A stretch of DNA of 64,000 nucleotides from Pegea sp. RAD2-039 (taxonomy: Eukaryota; Chordata; Thaliacea; Salpida; Salpidae): NCBI GenBank assembly GCA_034620365.1, contig JAQGEQ010000175.1, forward strand, positions 372,001 to 436,000. The letters are read 5' to 3'. Of this stretch, positions 52,071 to 64,000 are shown piece by piece; within the stretch, counting starts at the first letter, position 1; each line of letters begins with the position of its first letter. The notes beneath the pieces were generated by a model that saw nothing but the letters and a program-made list of their open reading frames with translations, ran no database searches and had not been told where the DNA came from. Made by a program: the position numbers and the translations under genes.

Positions 52071-53903
52071 AATCGGTAAATTTTTTTTTGTAAGTTGAAT
52101 GTCTTTTTGATAACTTAAAAACTTATTTTCCAAACAAATCATATAATCAGTACAATAAATCTGTATAAATACCATGAAATACGATAAAACCAAATGGTGA
52201 GCTTGTAGTTCGTAAATAAACCTTGAGAGGAAACAACATTTATAAGTAATTTAAGCTCTGAAAATGTTCAATTTCCTAAAATTTGCAAATCCATGTAAAC
52301 CTATTGTATTTGACTAACGATTCAATTAATCATTAAATATCATTAAACTTCATGGTTTTAGTATAAACTTGGAAGCTAATGTAATGTGATTATGTTACAA
52401 CAGTGTATAGGTTTCTAACATGAATAAAACAAATTTGTACTAAAGCTTAAAGAAAGTAGCTGAAGTCAGGGAAATTGAAACTTGTACAAAATCTCTTATT
52501 TAAGATTTTATGAAATATTTGTTAAGAAGCAGAGCTCTATAACCTTAATAATTAGTTTTATGAAGAAATATATAAAAGTCGCATTTTACACCAACAAATC
52601 TAACTTGTTTTTAAGTGAATTAACTTCAAGAAAGCATGAATTTATAAAGTTACTGTAATGAGACGATAATTTTTTTAAACTATCAATTTAAATGAATCAG
52701 AAAAAACATTTTATGTAATCCTCTTAAACCTAGGTACTTGCTCTAAATTTCGAAATTATCTTTTGTTTTTACATTCTACTTTGTGAAATAAAATCTGTAA
52801 TAAATTTAGCTACTTGTAAGATCTTGAAATCCATTAAAAAACTAATCATTTGATTCTTGAGTAAACACATTTGGAATAAACTGTACTAATGTTAAAATGA
52901 AGAACCAATCAGTTTATTACCACAAATATGAATAAACTTTATTTTACAGAAATGTAAACTTTCGTAAACAAAAGTAAAATAATTATCAAAACTGAAAAAC
53001 AAATCAGAAAAATAAATAAAATATAATTAGCAAATCTTTAAAAAGTCATTCAGTATTAATATAAGATTTATGAATATGTTTGAAACCAAATTTTATACAT
53101 TTTGGAATGTTTACAACAAGTTTTACAACTTTTCAATCATACAACATGACTCTGCTAATTATATAAAACATTAAAAGTTTGAACAAATTTAGATGTTAAC
53201 AAAAAAGTATTCAACACTTTTTAATTACTGCCAACAATTTTGTAATTAAAGAAGCTAGCACTTATGTTTAGAAACTAATATAAACAACTATGTAAAAAAA
53301 TAATGAAAACTTTACATAAGTTAAAGCAACCATTGAACAAACAAAAACTAGAAGATATCCAACTATAAACTAAAATTATGAGATCTAATGATGACATTTT
53401 CTTTAAAAAATCAATATGATAAGATTATCAGCATTTGTTTAAACCTAAAAATTGAAGGCACAAACATTATTCTTGAAGAATGACTGTTTAATTTAAAGCT
53501 ACATTATTGTTTATTAATTTTCATAATTCATTTAACTAAAAGTTGCTAGTGAAATATTGACTCAAAACTTAGATTAATAAATTTAGTTTACAACAAACTG
53601 TTTTATTATAAACCCAAATAATTAATACAGTAAAGAAAGTATTCAAATGAAAAGATTTTGAATGGTTGATGAATTTACATGAAAACTATACAATAGGCTG
53701 AATCCAAAGTTTTCTTGTCAAATACATGCAATTAGTTTGTTCATTGATACTAAAAGAATTATAACAAGTTTTGCCAAGTAGCAAAAACTTTACATTTACG
53801 TATTTAAAACAGTCAATAAGAATTTATATGCAGAAAACTTATTGGAGCATTGGCTGTAAAAGCACAATTAATAACAATCAACCAAAAAGCCATATTAGTA
53901 TAA
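52071..53903. other. AT-rich stretch, 3' flank of the Ikaros-like gene
   Basis: No gene recognised. On the minus strand it would carry the 3' UTR of the zinc-finger gene; an AATAAA (minus) occurs near 53600. Confidence 0.4.
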
Positions 53904-55013
53904 TCACTTGTTATGGCCTCTTGCAAAATGACAAGCAAACTTGTGCCGGTCACCACAATCCAATCCACACACATTACATTGAAAAGGATTATCACATCCA
54001 TGACAGCCCATATGAATTGTATACATAACAAAATCACGAAATATAATTCCACAATGTTTACATTCATTTGTTCTATATTCTTCTTCATTGTCTGTTTGAC
54101 ATGAAATATCATGAGCTAAACCATTTAATGATTTATTCTTTTCATTTTCTGTTGTAGATCTATCTCGGTCAGTGTCACCGTCCATGTTTATACTTGAAAT
54201 ATCAGAATATAAAAGTGAACTTTTAAAAGATTGCTTCAAAGAAAACAGATCATTTTGAGAGTAATCTATAGGATTACTGATATCTTTAGAAATATCATAA
54301 GGTGATGTAGTAGCTTTTTCATTAATATCTCTTGATGAACTAACACACAGTACTTTTGGAAAACCTGAACCACTATCTTCATTCATGGGTTTTGCTGATG
54401 TACTAAATGCATTAGGTTGATAAACCATAGTGGGTAAGTCATTTGAGATATAATTAGATGGCAAGTAAGCTGTTGAAGGTTCAGAAAGATCAGTCAGTTT
54501 ATCATCTGAATTAGCATTATAAGACTGCTCTTCTGATAACTGATTGCCTTGATAATCAGAACCATCAATTATTATGGAGTCATTATATAAAGTATAAAAA
54601 CGGTTTTTGACAGTATTCTTAGATAAAGAAATTCTCTGCCGTTTTTGCTGAGAATTTGTTGAATGAGCATTATACAAAGCTAAACTAGTTGTATGTTTCC
54701 TTCTTCTATGACTGTTTAAATTACTTTTATCACTAAATGGTCTTGAACAAAACTCACACCTAAAAGGTTTTTCACCAGTATGTCGTCTCATATGTACACG
54801 AAGGTTACCTGGGTAAGCTGAACTAAATGGACATTTTACACAGGAGTAGATATTCTTGACTTTTTTAGTGTTATCTTCAGTTGAAACAGAATTGATTGGT
54901 TGCATCAACCCATTTGTTACACTATTACTTGTATCTTGAACATTTCGTTCTTCAGAAGGGTCAATCGGGACAGAACAGCTATTATCAGAGTTACTCATTT
55001 TGCTATTCACCAA
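53904..55013 (-). CDS. Ikaros-family C2H2 zinc-finger transcription factor, 369 aa
   Basis: Nuclear DNA-binding protein with two N-terminal and two C-terminal C2H2 fingers. Finger 1 uses C58, C61, H74, H78 (YSCVKCPFSSAYPGNLRVH) and finger 2 uses C86, C89, H102, H107 (FRCEFCSRPFSDKSNLNSH), joined by the TGEKP linker. The C-terminal pair uses C318, C321, H334, H338 and C346, C349, H362, H367: ECKHCGIIFRDFVMYTIHMG and PFQCNVCGLDCGDRHKFACH. Mid-frame FxxxVMYTIHMGCHG and the final finger are the dimerisation-finger signature of Ikaros/Helios/Eos/Pegasus. Between the pairs lies a Ser/Asn-rich linker of about 200 residues. Two DNA-binding fingers, fewer than most Ikaros proteins, recall Pegasus-like or divergent members. 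The coding sequence here is one exon; upstream coding exons adding fingers cannot be excluded, though a Met at residue 1 and another at 6 give plausible starts. Confidence 0.9.
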   Translation of the reverse strand: MVNSKMSNSDNSCSVPIDPSEERNVQDTSNSVTNGLMQPINSVSTEDNTKKVKNIYSCVKCPFSSAYPGNLRVHMRRHTGEKPFRCEFCSRPFSDKSNLNSHRRRKHTTSLALYNAHSTNSQQKRQRISLSKNTVKNRFYTLYNDSIIIDGSDYQGNQLSEEQSYNANSDDKLTDLSEPSTAYLPSNYISNDLPTMVYQPNAFSTSAKPMNEDSGSGFPKVLCVSSSRDINEKATTSPYDISKDISNPIDYSQNDLFSLKQSFKSSLLYSDISSINMDGDTDRDRSTTENEKNKSLNGLAHDISCQTDNEEEYRTNECKHCGIIFRDFVMYTIHMGCHGCDNPFQCNVCGLDCGDRHKFACHFARGHNK

Positions 55014-56689
55014 ATAACCAAATAGTAAACAACTACTTAAAATTATAGAATAAGAAATGAATTAGATGTTTTTTATAATCTTAAAAATCTCTTATTTTAT
55101 ATTAAGATTAAGTTATATAAGCATCAAATAATGTCAGTTATTTAAAGATAAAAATATAAATACAATGAGTTTTTAAACCAATCATATAAATGATATAATA
55201 AAAGTTAAAGCAAAAATATTAAACAATTATCAAAATTATTTGAGTAAGTCTATAAGGCTTAAAACTAAACATTAGAATATCATAGAAAATAAATTCATAA
55301 AAACATGTTTTAATATTATAAACTAATACCACTCTTAATGCATGATGAAATATAAATAAATATAATAAGTATAAAGATTAATAAAGTTGTATAATACATC
55401 AAGTATATAAGAAACAAAAACAGATATAAGATTTTTATAATATTTACATAATGAATCAATGTTAGTATAAACTAAATAGAAACAATTATTTTACTATAAA
55501 ACATAAATCAAAAAAAAATAGAACAAGAAAAAAAGTTAATGTAATAAATAAAAATATCCAAAGTAAAAATAACAACTATTTTATAACAGCTATCAGTTGC
55601 AAGGCATTGAAGATTTATTAAATATATGTAATGGTTAAAATTAATTTGTAATTTAATCTATTATAAATATTGTTTATTTTTTTATCAATTACAGAAGTAT
55701 ATCTTAGCTACATTTAAAGATGACTTTGCTAAATAAAACTATATCCACCATACATATCTATTTAAATATATTAATTATTAAATCAAAAATTTAGAAATAA
55801 AAAAAAACTAATTATAAACATTTCAAAATATAATGATTAATTTTTCAATGAAATCATTCACATTTAATTATTAAAATGTTTTTTAAAGTTTTACCAAAAA
55901 AATGTACCAAAAAGCTAGTTTACGTTTCTTTGTTATGAACTCAGCATATGCAATTTTATAACCAGTCTCGCCAAATAAAGAGAACCAGTACCTACGTTTC
56001 AAAGAACAAATGTTTGTTAGTTAGTGCCTTGTGCAAAAATTTTACTTTAGCAAATACCATGCTGGATTTTTTCAAGAATTTATTAGGTTAAAAATTAAAA
56101 ATAACCCTTTGTATATCATTGCTAAGTCTAACTGTCAAACAAAGCGACCTGGTGAATTTAAAGTAAAAATAGCTTTTATAAAGTGTTCATATGCTTAAAA
56201 GAGAGTCAAATTATCTGAAATATATATTAATGCACCAAAGCATGGTTTTTAAAGTTACATTAAAAGCTTTAGGTGGGCGATAAAATGGTCTAGTAATCAG
56301 ATAAGCAGGAAATTCGTTAATTTGTTCGTACATCATTATATTATTGACAGTACTTTAAGGTTTGAAGATAGAGAATGAGAAATGCTAAAGAAATAAACAA
56401 CTAAGAACGATGCACTGAGAAAGAGTAAAGTGCACGAAGGAATATCCAGTGGTGTTTTTCACAGGGTGTAATAAAAGCAATTGTAGAATTAATAGTAATT
56501 TTATATTAGTAGAATTTATACTTTTGTTGCACTTTCCACTTTTCTTTGCAGCGTGAAGAATGCTTATAGAAATAAATAAATGCAAAATGGTAATTCTGAC
56601 TTTGAGATTCAAATATGGTCTAATGAAAAACTACTTACCACTCGTTGAAAAGAAATACATTTCTTACTATTACTTAATAAATTTGCCAT
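55014..56689. other. AT-rich stretch upstream of the Ikaros-like gene
   Basis: No gene recognised. Presumably contains the promoter and possible 5' exons of the zinc-finger gene. Confidence 0.4.
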
Positions 56690-56780
56690 CTCCGCAGTGT
56701 AGCAGTTATCAGTCCACCTAACACGTGGAAAGTCCCGGACTCCAGTAGGGCCGTTGTCGGCCGAAGCAGGCCTCCCTATA
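56690..56780 (+). mobile_element. tRNA-Val(AAC)-derived SINE fragment
   Basis: TCCGCAGTGTAGCAGTTATC, then CACCTAACACGTGGAAAG and TCCCGGACTCC, follow tRNA-Val(AAC) along D arm, anticodon stem-loop (CCTAACACG) and T arm, with the A box intact and the B box decayed. Directly after it comes GCCGTTGTCGGCCGAAGCAGG, also found at the 3' end of the longer SINE at 28800-29135. The cloverleaf is not intact and extra sequence follows the T arm, so this is a SINE rather than a working tRNA gene. Confidence 0.7.
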
Positions 56781-58523
56781 ATTAATGAATTTTCTTTTGG
56801 CACTAACTTTCGATAACTAATTACCAAGTTTTAATTGTCTAATCAAATTTTTGTCATTTTGCAGTTTTATGATTACAACGAAAATATAGGATAAAATAGA
56901 AGACTAAGTCAAAAGTTTGCTTGAATTTAATAAATATTTTGAAAAGAACCCATTCTTATTAATTTTTGAAACACTCGTTGAAAGCTGTTTATGAGAATTT
57001 TAATCTATAGTGCTGTGCAATAGAAGCTTGCAATTTCAGTGAGTTTAAAGTAATTTTTATGATAATATGATGTCATAAAAATCTTGTAATCAAAGGTCGG
57101 TAAAGTTGTTATACAAACTAAATCACTTCTAAAACAAACAGATTGTGAGCATAAGGTAAATAAATTTTTGGAAATGTTAATTCTAATTCTTTTTAAAATC
57201 TAAAGTATTCTATTTTAATTCTATTTTAAGGAGTTTTGATTTTTTTGCACCAGTTTATTTATCATATTGAAATAGCACTTAATAACTTTTTATTTTAGTT
57301 TCTATTCAGTATTTCAGCTTATCATTTATCTAAAAAGTTTGTCAAAATCTAAATTTCAAAAATTTTTATCTCACAGTCGATTTCGTTAAACATCGGCATT
57401 TATATTAATGAAAAAGTTTAAAAGCCTAAAAATCAAGTTTTAAAATCTTTTTATTGTTTTTCATTAGTTATCTTAGTGGATTAAATATCCACTAGTAAAA
57501 AAGTTGTTCCTTTTGTTTAATAGTTTTAACTAAATAAAGCATATTTTAAACTCAGAAAAATACTTTTTCTAAGATCTGTATTTTACTAAGCCAAAATTTC
57601 ATAGAAACATCATAACAATTATAAAAATAGCAACAAACTATTAATGAAATTATATTCAAAAAGTTTTTTCATATTATATTTAATAGTAAATTTAATATTT
57701 TAATATAAGCATAAATCTCAAAAAGTTCCGTAAAATTAAAAAAAAAAATTTGTGAAGCAGTTTATTGTGCGATTACGGCCGGCCATAAATGTTTATTTTT
57801 GTGCGAAACTGTAAAAAGATCATATAGAGATATGAATCGTATGGTTTGGCCTGTTTGAATTTTTGAGGTTAATGATAGAGTGTTTCTCTTTTATAATTTT
57901 TTAATTCTTATTTTTTTGATTCAATTATGATTGAATGTTTTGTTTTTAATTTGTAAACTCATAATATTTACTAGGTATATAATTTCATGGTTAGAGTACT
58001 ATTTTGTTGTAGATTTATTTCAATTATAATCTTATTAATTAAGTATGTATTTTTTCGTGGTATAATATCCATTAATTTGTAGCAATTAATTTATATTTAG
58101 ACATTTATACCTTAAATTTCAGCTTTATGTTAAATATGTCAATTGATAAAATAAATTGGTTAAATTACTGAAATTCTATTTATTTATTTTAGTTGGTAAT
58201 TTTCTTGTTATAAGTTTTTGTTGAAAAGATATTACAAATATAAATTAAATTTAGTTTTAAATATATGTTAAAGAAGTTTGAAATTTATATTGAATTTTAA
58301 AATAAAATTTGTAATTTAAGTTTTAAATATTAATGATGAATGTAGCCATATATTTTTTGTTACTTTTTTTATATTAATTCATTTACTCTGATAGACAGCA
58401 GATTTTTATTAATAACTTTTTTGAATTTAATTTATTATGAAAATACAATGAAAATAAGCTTTTAAAAAATAAAAATTTTGAATTAATAGCTCTCATTCAT
58501 TTTTGTAATCTTCTTTTTGCAAT
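56781..58523. other. AT-rich stretch upstream of CDK9
   Basis: No gene recognised. A GGCCGGCC palindrome near 57778 is an isolated GC-rich site and could mark the CDK9 promoter or be repeat debris. Confidence 0.4.
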
Positions 58524-60805
<2,282 letters not shown>

Positions 60806-60958
60806 TCTTTGATCTGGAGTTTTGATCAAATCTCTCTGATGCTTTAAACTTTTGTGAAGATACTGGAAACGTGTTGTGGAGTTTCTGGTCGATTTTTATA
60901 GCTGCCTTTTTCCACTCAACTTTTTTCTTTCTTTATTTGTGTGTTGTTTGATTCAAAT

Positions 60959-60964
60959 AATAAA
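60959..60964 (+). promoter_or_regulatory. Polyadenylation signal of CDK9
   Basis: AATAAA about 154 nt past the CDK9 stop codon, after a T-rich stretch. Confidence 0.5.
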
Positions 60965-61989
60965 AAAAGGATCAAATAATCAATTTATGATTTTAATATT
61001 TCAAAACTCTATCTGATTCAGTTTCTTGATTTTATGAAAAACAATTTTAAACTTTTAGTTTTCAATAATGAGATCTTGTTTGTTAAGATTAGTACAATGT
61101 TGTAAGGTTTGTTGCCTAAAGAAGTTTGAGTTTTCATTATTGTGAATCCTCACATCCATATTTTAGTTTCAAATAAAAGTCGGGAAACTGAAGAATTAAA
61201 AAATTTTTAAGTAAAAATACAACCTGAAAGGTAGCAGAAGTCAACTGGTAAATAAATAATTGTAAAGTTTCAAACTGAAACTGAAAATCGAATTAATGCA
61301 GGAAGCAATTTCAGAGCATACAGCTGCTAAAAGCTGCTTAAAAACTTCATCAGTTGGTCTGCTGTAATATTGTTAAATAACTCCCATATATCAGAAACTA
61401 GGAACTTTCTTTGCGTATCAAATCAGAATATGTTTCTACCAGAACCCAATAAACTTCTATCAGAAACTTCTATCAGCACAAAATCTGTTTGCATATTTAG
61501 CGATTCCTACTCAAAAAATTCAAAGTCTATATGAGCTTTCCTATTTTACCTATAAGACGTTTAGTTTAGTAAGTTGTCAATTAGTCTTATGTATGTTAAA
61601 GAATTCATCAGTTAGAAGTAATGTTAGCGAGTGTTGTTTTTCAAAGACACAAGTTTTTATAAAAAAGGATGCTGTGCTATACAAGACATAGTGTGGTTTA
61701 TATCAGTCATTCATGCTAAGTCTACGAACCATTCTTTATTATTAAGCTGAATGTTCCATACCTTTTCCCAGATAAATAACTCACCTTTTAGGAATGAAAT
61801 ATTTTAAGAAACTTTGCATTGGCTCAATCGTCTGGCTGTTGTGAAAATTATTTTATCATCTTAGCTGGCATCTAAACCATCAAGCAAATCTTAAAGCTTC
61901 GAAAGATTTATTTGAATTTTTTACTTCATGATGGAAATTAGTGTTTTGATAGATTTAGTTTAAAGCAATTTTTCTTATGGACAACTTAG
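60965..61989. other. Intergenic stretch, nothing recognised
   Basis: Between CDK9 and a SINE cluster. A short imperfect repetition of AAACTTCTATCAG near 61450-61470 is the only structure noticed. Confidence 0.4.
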
Positions 61990-62325
61990 GTAGGCAACGA
62001 CTTTTCTGTAAAACAAGGCAGAAGTTATAAGGGTCGATTTGTTGCTACTGCAGTAGTATTCCATCCTCCACGCCAACAAGGTATACAGCGGAGAAGAACT
62101 GATGCAGCTTCACCCAGAAGGCGTTTCAACAGCTGACAGAACGACACTGAGTGACAATCTATCTGTGAAGTTCCGATTCTGGCTTTAAATTCAAAGTTTT
62201 TGCGTCTCCTAGAAGTGTTGTCACTAAACAAACTGATGAGGCCCTTATACCTAGGTTTTTATAAACAATTTTTATCGCAAATATGTGTAAAGCCGGGTGT
62301 GATAACCGCTATACTGCGTTGCAAG
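61990..62325 (-). mobile_element. tRNA-related SINE, long-body type, copy 2
   Basis: Minus-strand reading begins with CAGTATAGCGGTTATCAC and CCCGGCTTTACACA (about 62281-62320). This matches the 5' half of tRNA-Val(UAC) through its D arm and anticodon loop (CTTTACACG in the tRNA). It then passes into CACATATTTGCGA and a body of about 250 bp shared with 28800-29135. The end near 62000 keeps a worn version of the family 3' end. A 68-codon open frame inside the body (62025-62231) is incidental: the other copy is closed in that frame. Confidence 0.75.
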
Positions 62326-62588
62326 TTGATGAAGTTTGTTTATTAGAAAGAATTTTGAGAAAAAGGTCATTTTAATTAATAATTTTTGATTTAAACCATA
62401 AGAAAATTTTAAAGAAATTTTAAAATTAAATAGAATTTCATGAATTTAAACATAAAGCATGAACTGTGATTCTGCAAATTTCTATTTAAACATGAAGAAG
62501 ACATTTAATGAAAAATTCAAATATTTGGTTAAGAATGAATTGTGTGCAATTCAAATAATAATGACTAATCAAAATTCTTATGAAACAT

Positions 62589-62775
62589 TGTCCTGCTTAG
62601 TGGTGAAGCGGTTACTACACCTACCTTCTAGCTAGGAAGTACCGGGTTCGACCCCAGGTGGAGACATATAAAACTCCTGAAAAAAACATAAAAAACTCGT
62701 GAGAATATGTGTTAGAGAGATGTGCTCTCTTTAGGCACCCTCCTTCGCATTTATATATATAAATAAATGAATAAA
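62589..62775 (+). mobile_element. tRNA-derived SINE with a LINE-type 3' tail
   Basis: Head 62589-62666 folds like a tRNA. The A box is TAGTGGTGAAGCG at 62598-62610 and the B box GGGTTCGACCCC at 62644-62655; CTTC/GAAG anticodon stem, near-complete T stem and partly paired acceptor ends (TGTC/GACA) are also visible. A short A-rich linker follows, then CTCGTGAGAATATGTGTTAG ... GCACCCTCCTTCGCATTTAT and an ATAAATAAATGAATAAA end. This matches the LINE 3' tails at 3637-3695, 51990-52070 and 59067-59145. It is not a tRNA gene, because a retroposon tail is attached and the anticodon loop lacks the expected U33 alignment. Confidence 0.85.
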
Positions 62776-63875
62776 AAGATGCTGAGCTAATTTACAAAGT
62801 CTTTTATTTATAATTGTCATTAATAATTTCAATATATTAGAAAACGCAAAGCAATTTCAAAACATATTCTAAAGTTAGATAATCTCATTGTAACCCACAA
62901 CAGCTTGATAAAGATGTATTTTAATGATCATTTTATTGGATCTATTAGATCAAAATTTACTTTTAATCAATCATAATTAATTTATTTTTTAACTGAATAT
63001 ATCTAAGTGAACATAAGTATTCTCTATTACTAACTGGTTTTATTATTTTAAATGTAATTAAAAATTCTATACAAGATTATTGAACCATTTTTTTAAACAT
63101 GAAAATTTTTTAACCGATATTTTCAAACAGACTTAATATTTTATTGATTAAAATAATTTTTATACACTACATTATGGTTAAAATCGATTAAAATTTATTT
63201 TCACATTTACTTAATGTAAACTGTATATATCATTATTAACATTAATAAACTATTTATTTGTTTTGATGGTTTAAAGTGTCTTTTCTATTTTAAATCATCT
63301 AAAATTTTCTGATGAGTCATAACATCTTATAATTTTTAAACTAACACTCTTATAAAGTAAATAATTATTTTCCAATAAATTTAATGAAGCAGTTTTTAGT
63401 TCTTTTTTGATTTAAACGTTTTCAAAAGGTCATTGAGCTAATATTTTTCAATAAACACTTAGTTTGCTCTAGCTTTCTTAAAAGCTATAAAACCAAGAAA
63501 AGCTTTCGGTTCTAGCATAACTTCAGTATAAAACTAACCAAAATTACTTTAGAGTTTATTGAGTTTGTCGGTGTTGCTTATTTGAACCAGTTAGTTAGTA
63601 CTAAACTTACTTAAAAAATTGAATAAGATTATTTTGAATATTTATCATTAATTCTATAGATTGACTTTGTATAAATGAACTTTATATTATGGGAATAAAC
63701 GCTATCTCATCTTTATGTCGTTATTAAACTTATTTATAGTAATAAGATAATTGCATCTTAAAGCAGTTATTGTAGCGTCTTTTTTAACTATAAACACTTT
63801 AAATATTTTTAATACAATTTTTTTTAGCTTTGTTGTTTCATTGCTGAAATATTTAAATATATATGTGAACCAATA
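62776..63875. other. AT-rich stretch upstream of the dehydrogenase gene
   Basis: No gene or repeat recognised; probable promoter region of the downstream SDR gene. Confidence 0.4.
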
Positions 63876-64000
63876 ATGACTGCGTTAAAAGGAAAAGTTG
63901 CTTTAATTACTGGGGCATCAGCCGGCATTGGGGAAGCAATCGCTAGAAAACTAGTCAAGCTTGATATGAAGGTAGTTGGTTGTGCTAGGAACAAAGATAA
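63876..64000 (+). CDS. Short-chain dehydrogenase/reductase, DHRS11-like (partial)
   Basis: NAD(P)-dependent oxidoreductase; only the first 41 residues lie in the window (MTALKGKVALITGASAGIGE ...). The Rossmann-fold cofactor motif TGxxxGIG is at residues 12-19, and VVGCAR follows at 33-38. The VVGCAR strand end with a basic residue suggests NADP preference and resembles DHRS11 and its insect/invertebrate relatives more than other SDRs. The ATG is chosen because it precedes the conserved GKVALITG strand by four residues. Orthology within the large SDR family is uncertain without the catalytic YxxxK part. Confidence 0.85.
   Translation, partial: MTALKGKVALITGASAGIGEAIARKLVKLDMKVVGCARNKD

Noticed and set aside
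53771-54112. Overlapping frames on both strands at the end of the Ikaros-like gene
   Set aside because: Shadows of the zinc-finger coding sequence.
57770-57790. GGCCGGCC site as part of the tRNA-Val SINE family
   Set aside because: Only the GGCCATAAA-like end resembles the SINE 3' end; no head or body is present.
62025-62231. A 68-codon minus-strand frame that looks protein-like
   Set aside because: It lies inside a SINE body; the related copy at 28.8-29.1 kb is closed in the corresponding frame, so the similarity is nucleotide repeat similarity, not a gene.
62589-62666. A possible functional tRNA gene
   Set aside because: A and B boxes are present, but the anticodon loop is irregular, the acceptor stem is mismatched and a LINE-type tail follows; it fits a SINE head.

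Overview
The window is an AT-rich eukaryotic chromosome piece (about three-quarters A+T by eye). It has intron-split genes with GT-AG introns, long AT-rich intergenic stretches and scattered LINE and SINE remains. One gene is a textbook connexin: it has both extracellular loop cysteine signatures, C-x6-C-x3-C and C-x4-C-x5-C, at the expected residue numbers. Connexins are classically known only from chordates. A connexin split by six coding introns, next to a MED23 with introns of only about 47-61 bp, points to a tunicate. An appendicularian or thaliacean with an expanded, SINE-bearing genome would fit, but that lineage call is inference.

Layout. The left edge (1-592, minus) holds the first three coding exons of a KIF1A/UNC-104 kinesin. 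An AT-rich desert of about 12 kb follows; its only recognisable content is a 5'-truncated LINE (about 3608-4445, minus) whose tail carries an inverted second tail copy. At 12714-16745 (plus) lies an eight-exon UNC-93-family membrane protein with one apparent frameshift in exon 2. At 17866-25313 (minus) lies a complete Mediator subunit MED23 in about 30 exons.

From about 26340 to 28500 (plus) there is a decayed LINE body with endonuclease and reverse-transcriptase motifs in the right order, followed by a tRNA-related SINE (28800-29135). An intronless small heat-shock protein (31174-31668, plus) and the connexin (31863-37947, minus) are arranged tail to tail.

From 38 to 53.9 kb no host gene was recognised. 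This stretch holds a GC-richer pocket at 41.35-41.58 kb, degraded coding-like patches at 47.2-50.5 kb including a possible LINE ORF1 piece, and a LINE 3' end at 51.5-52.07 kb. An Ikaros-family zinc-finger protein (53904-55013, minus) follows, then a tRNA-Val-like SINE piece (56690-56780), CDK9 (58524-60805, plus, seven exons, 372 aa) with a LINE tail in intron 2, two more SINEs at about 62.0-62.8 kb, and the start of a DHRS11-like short-chain dehydrogenase (63876 onward).

The genes do not form one pathway. MED23 and CDK9/P-TEFb both act in RNA polymerase II transcription, but their proximity need not mean more than chance. The strongest unexpected observations are the connexin with a GC-rich possible alternative end exon, and a SINE whose 3' tail matches the 3' tail of a LINE family in the same window, which is the signature of a SINE/LINE retrotransposition partnership.
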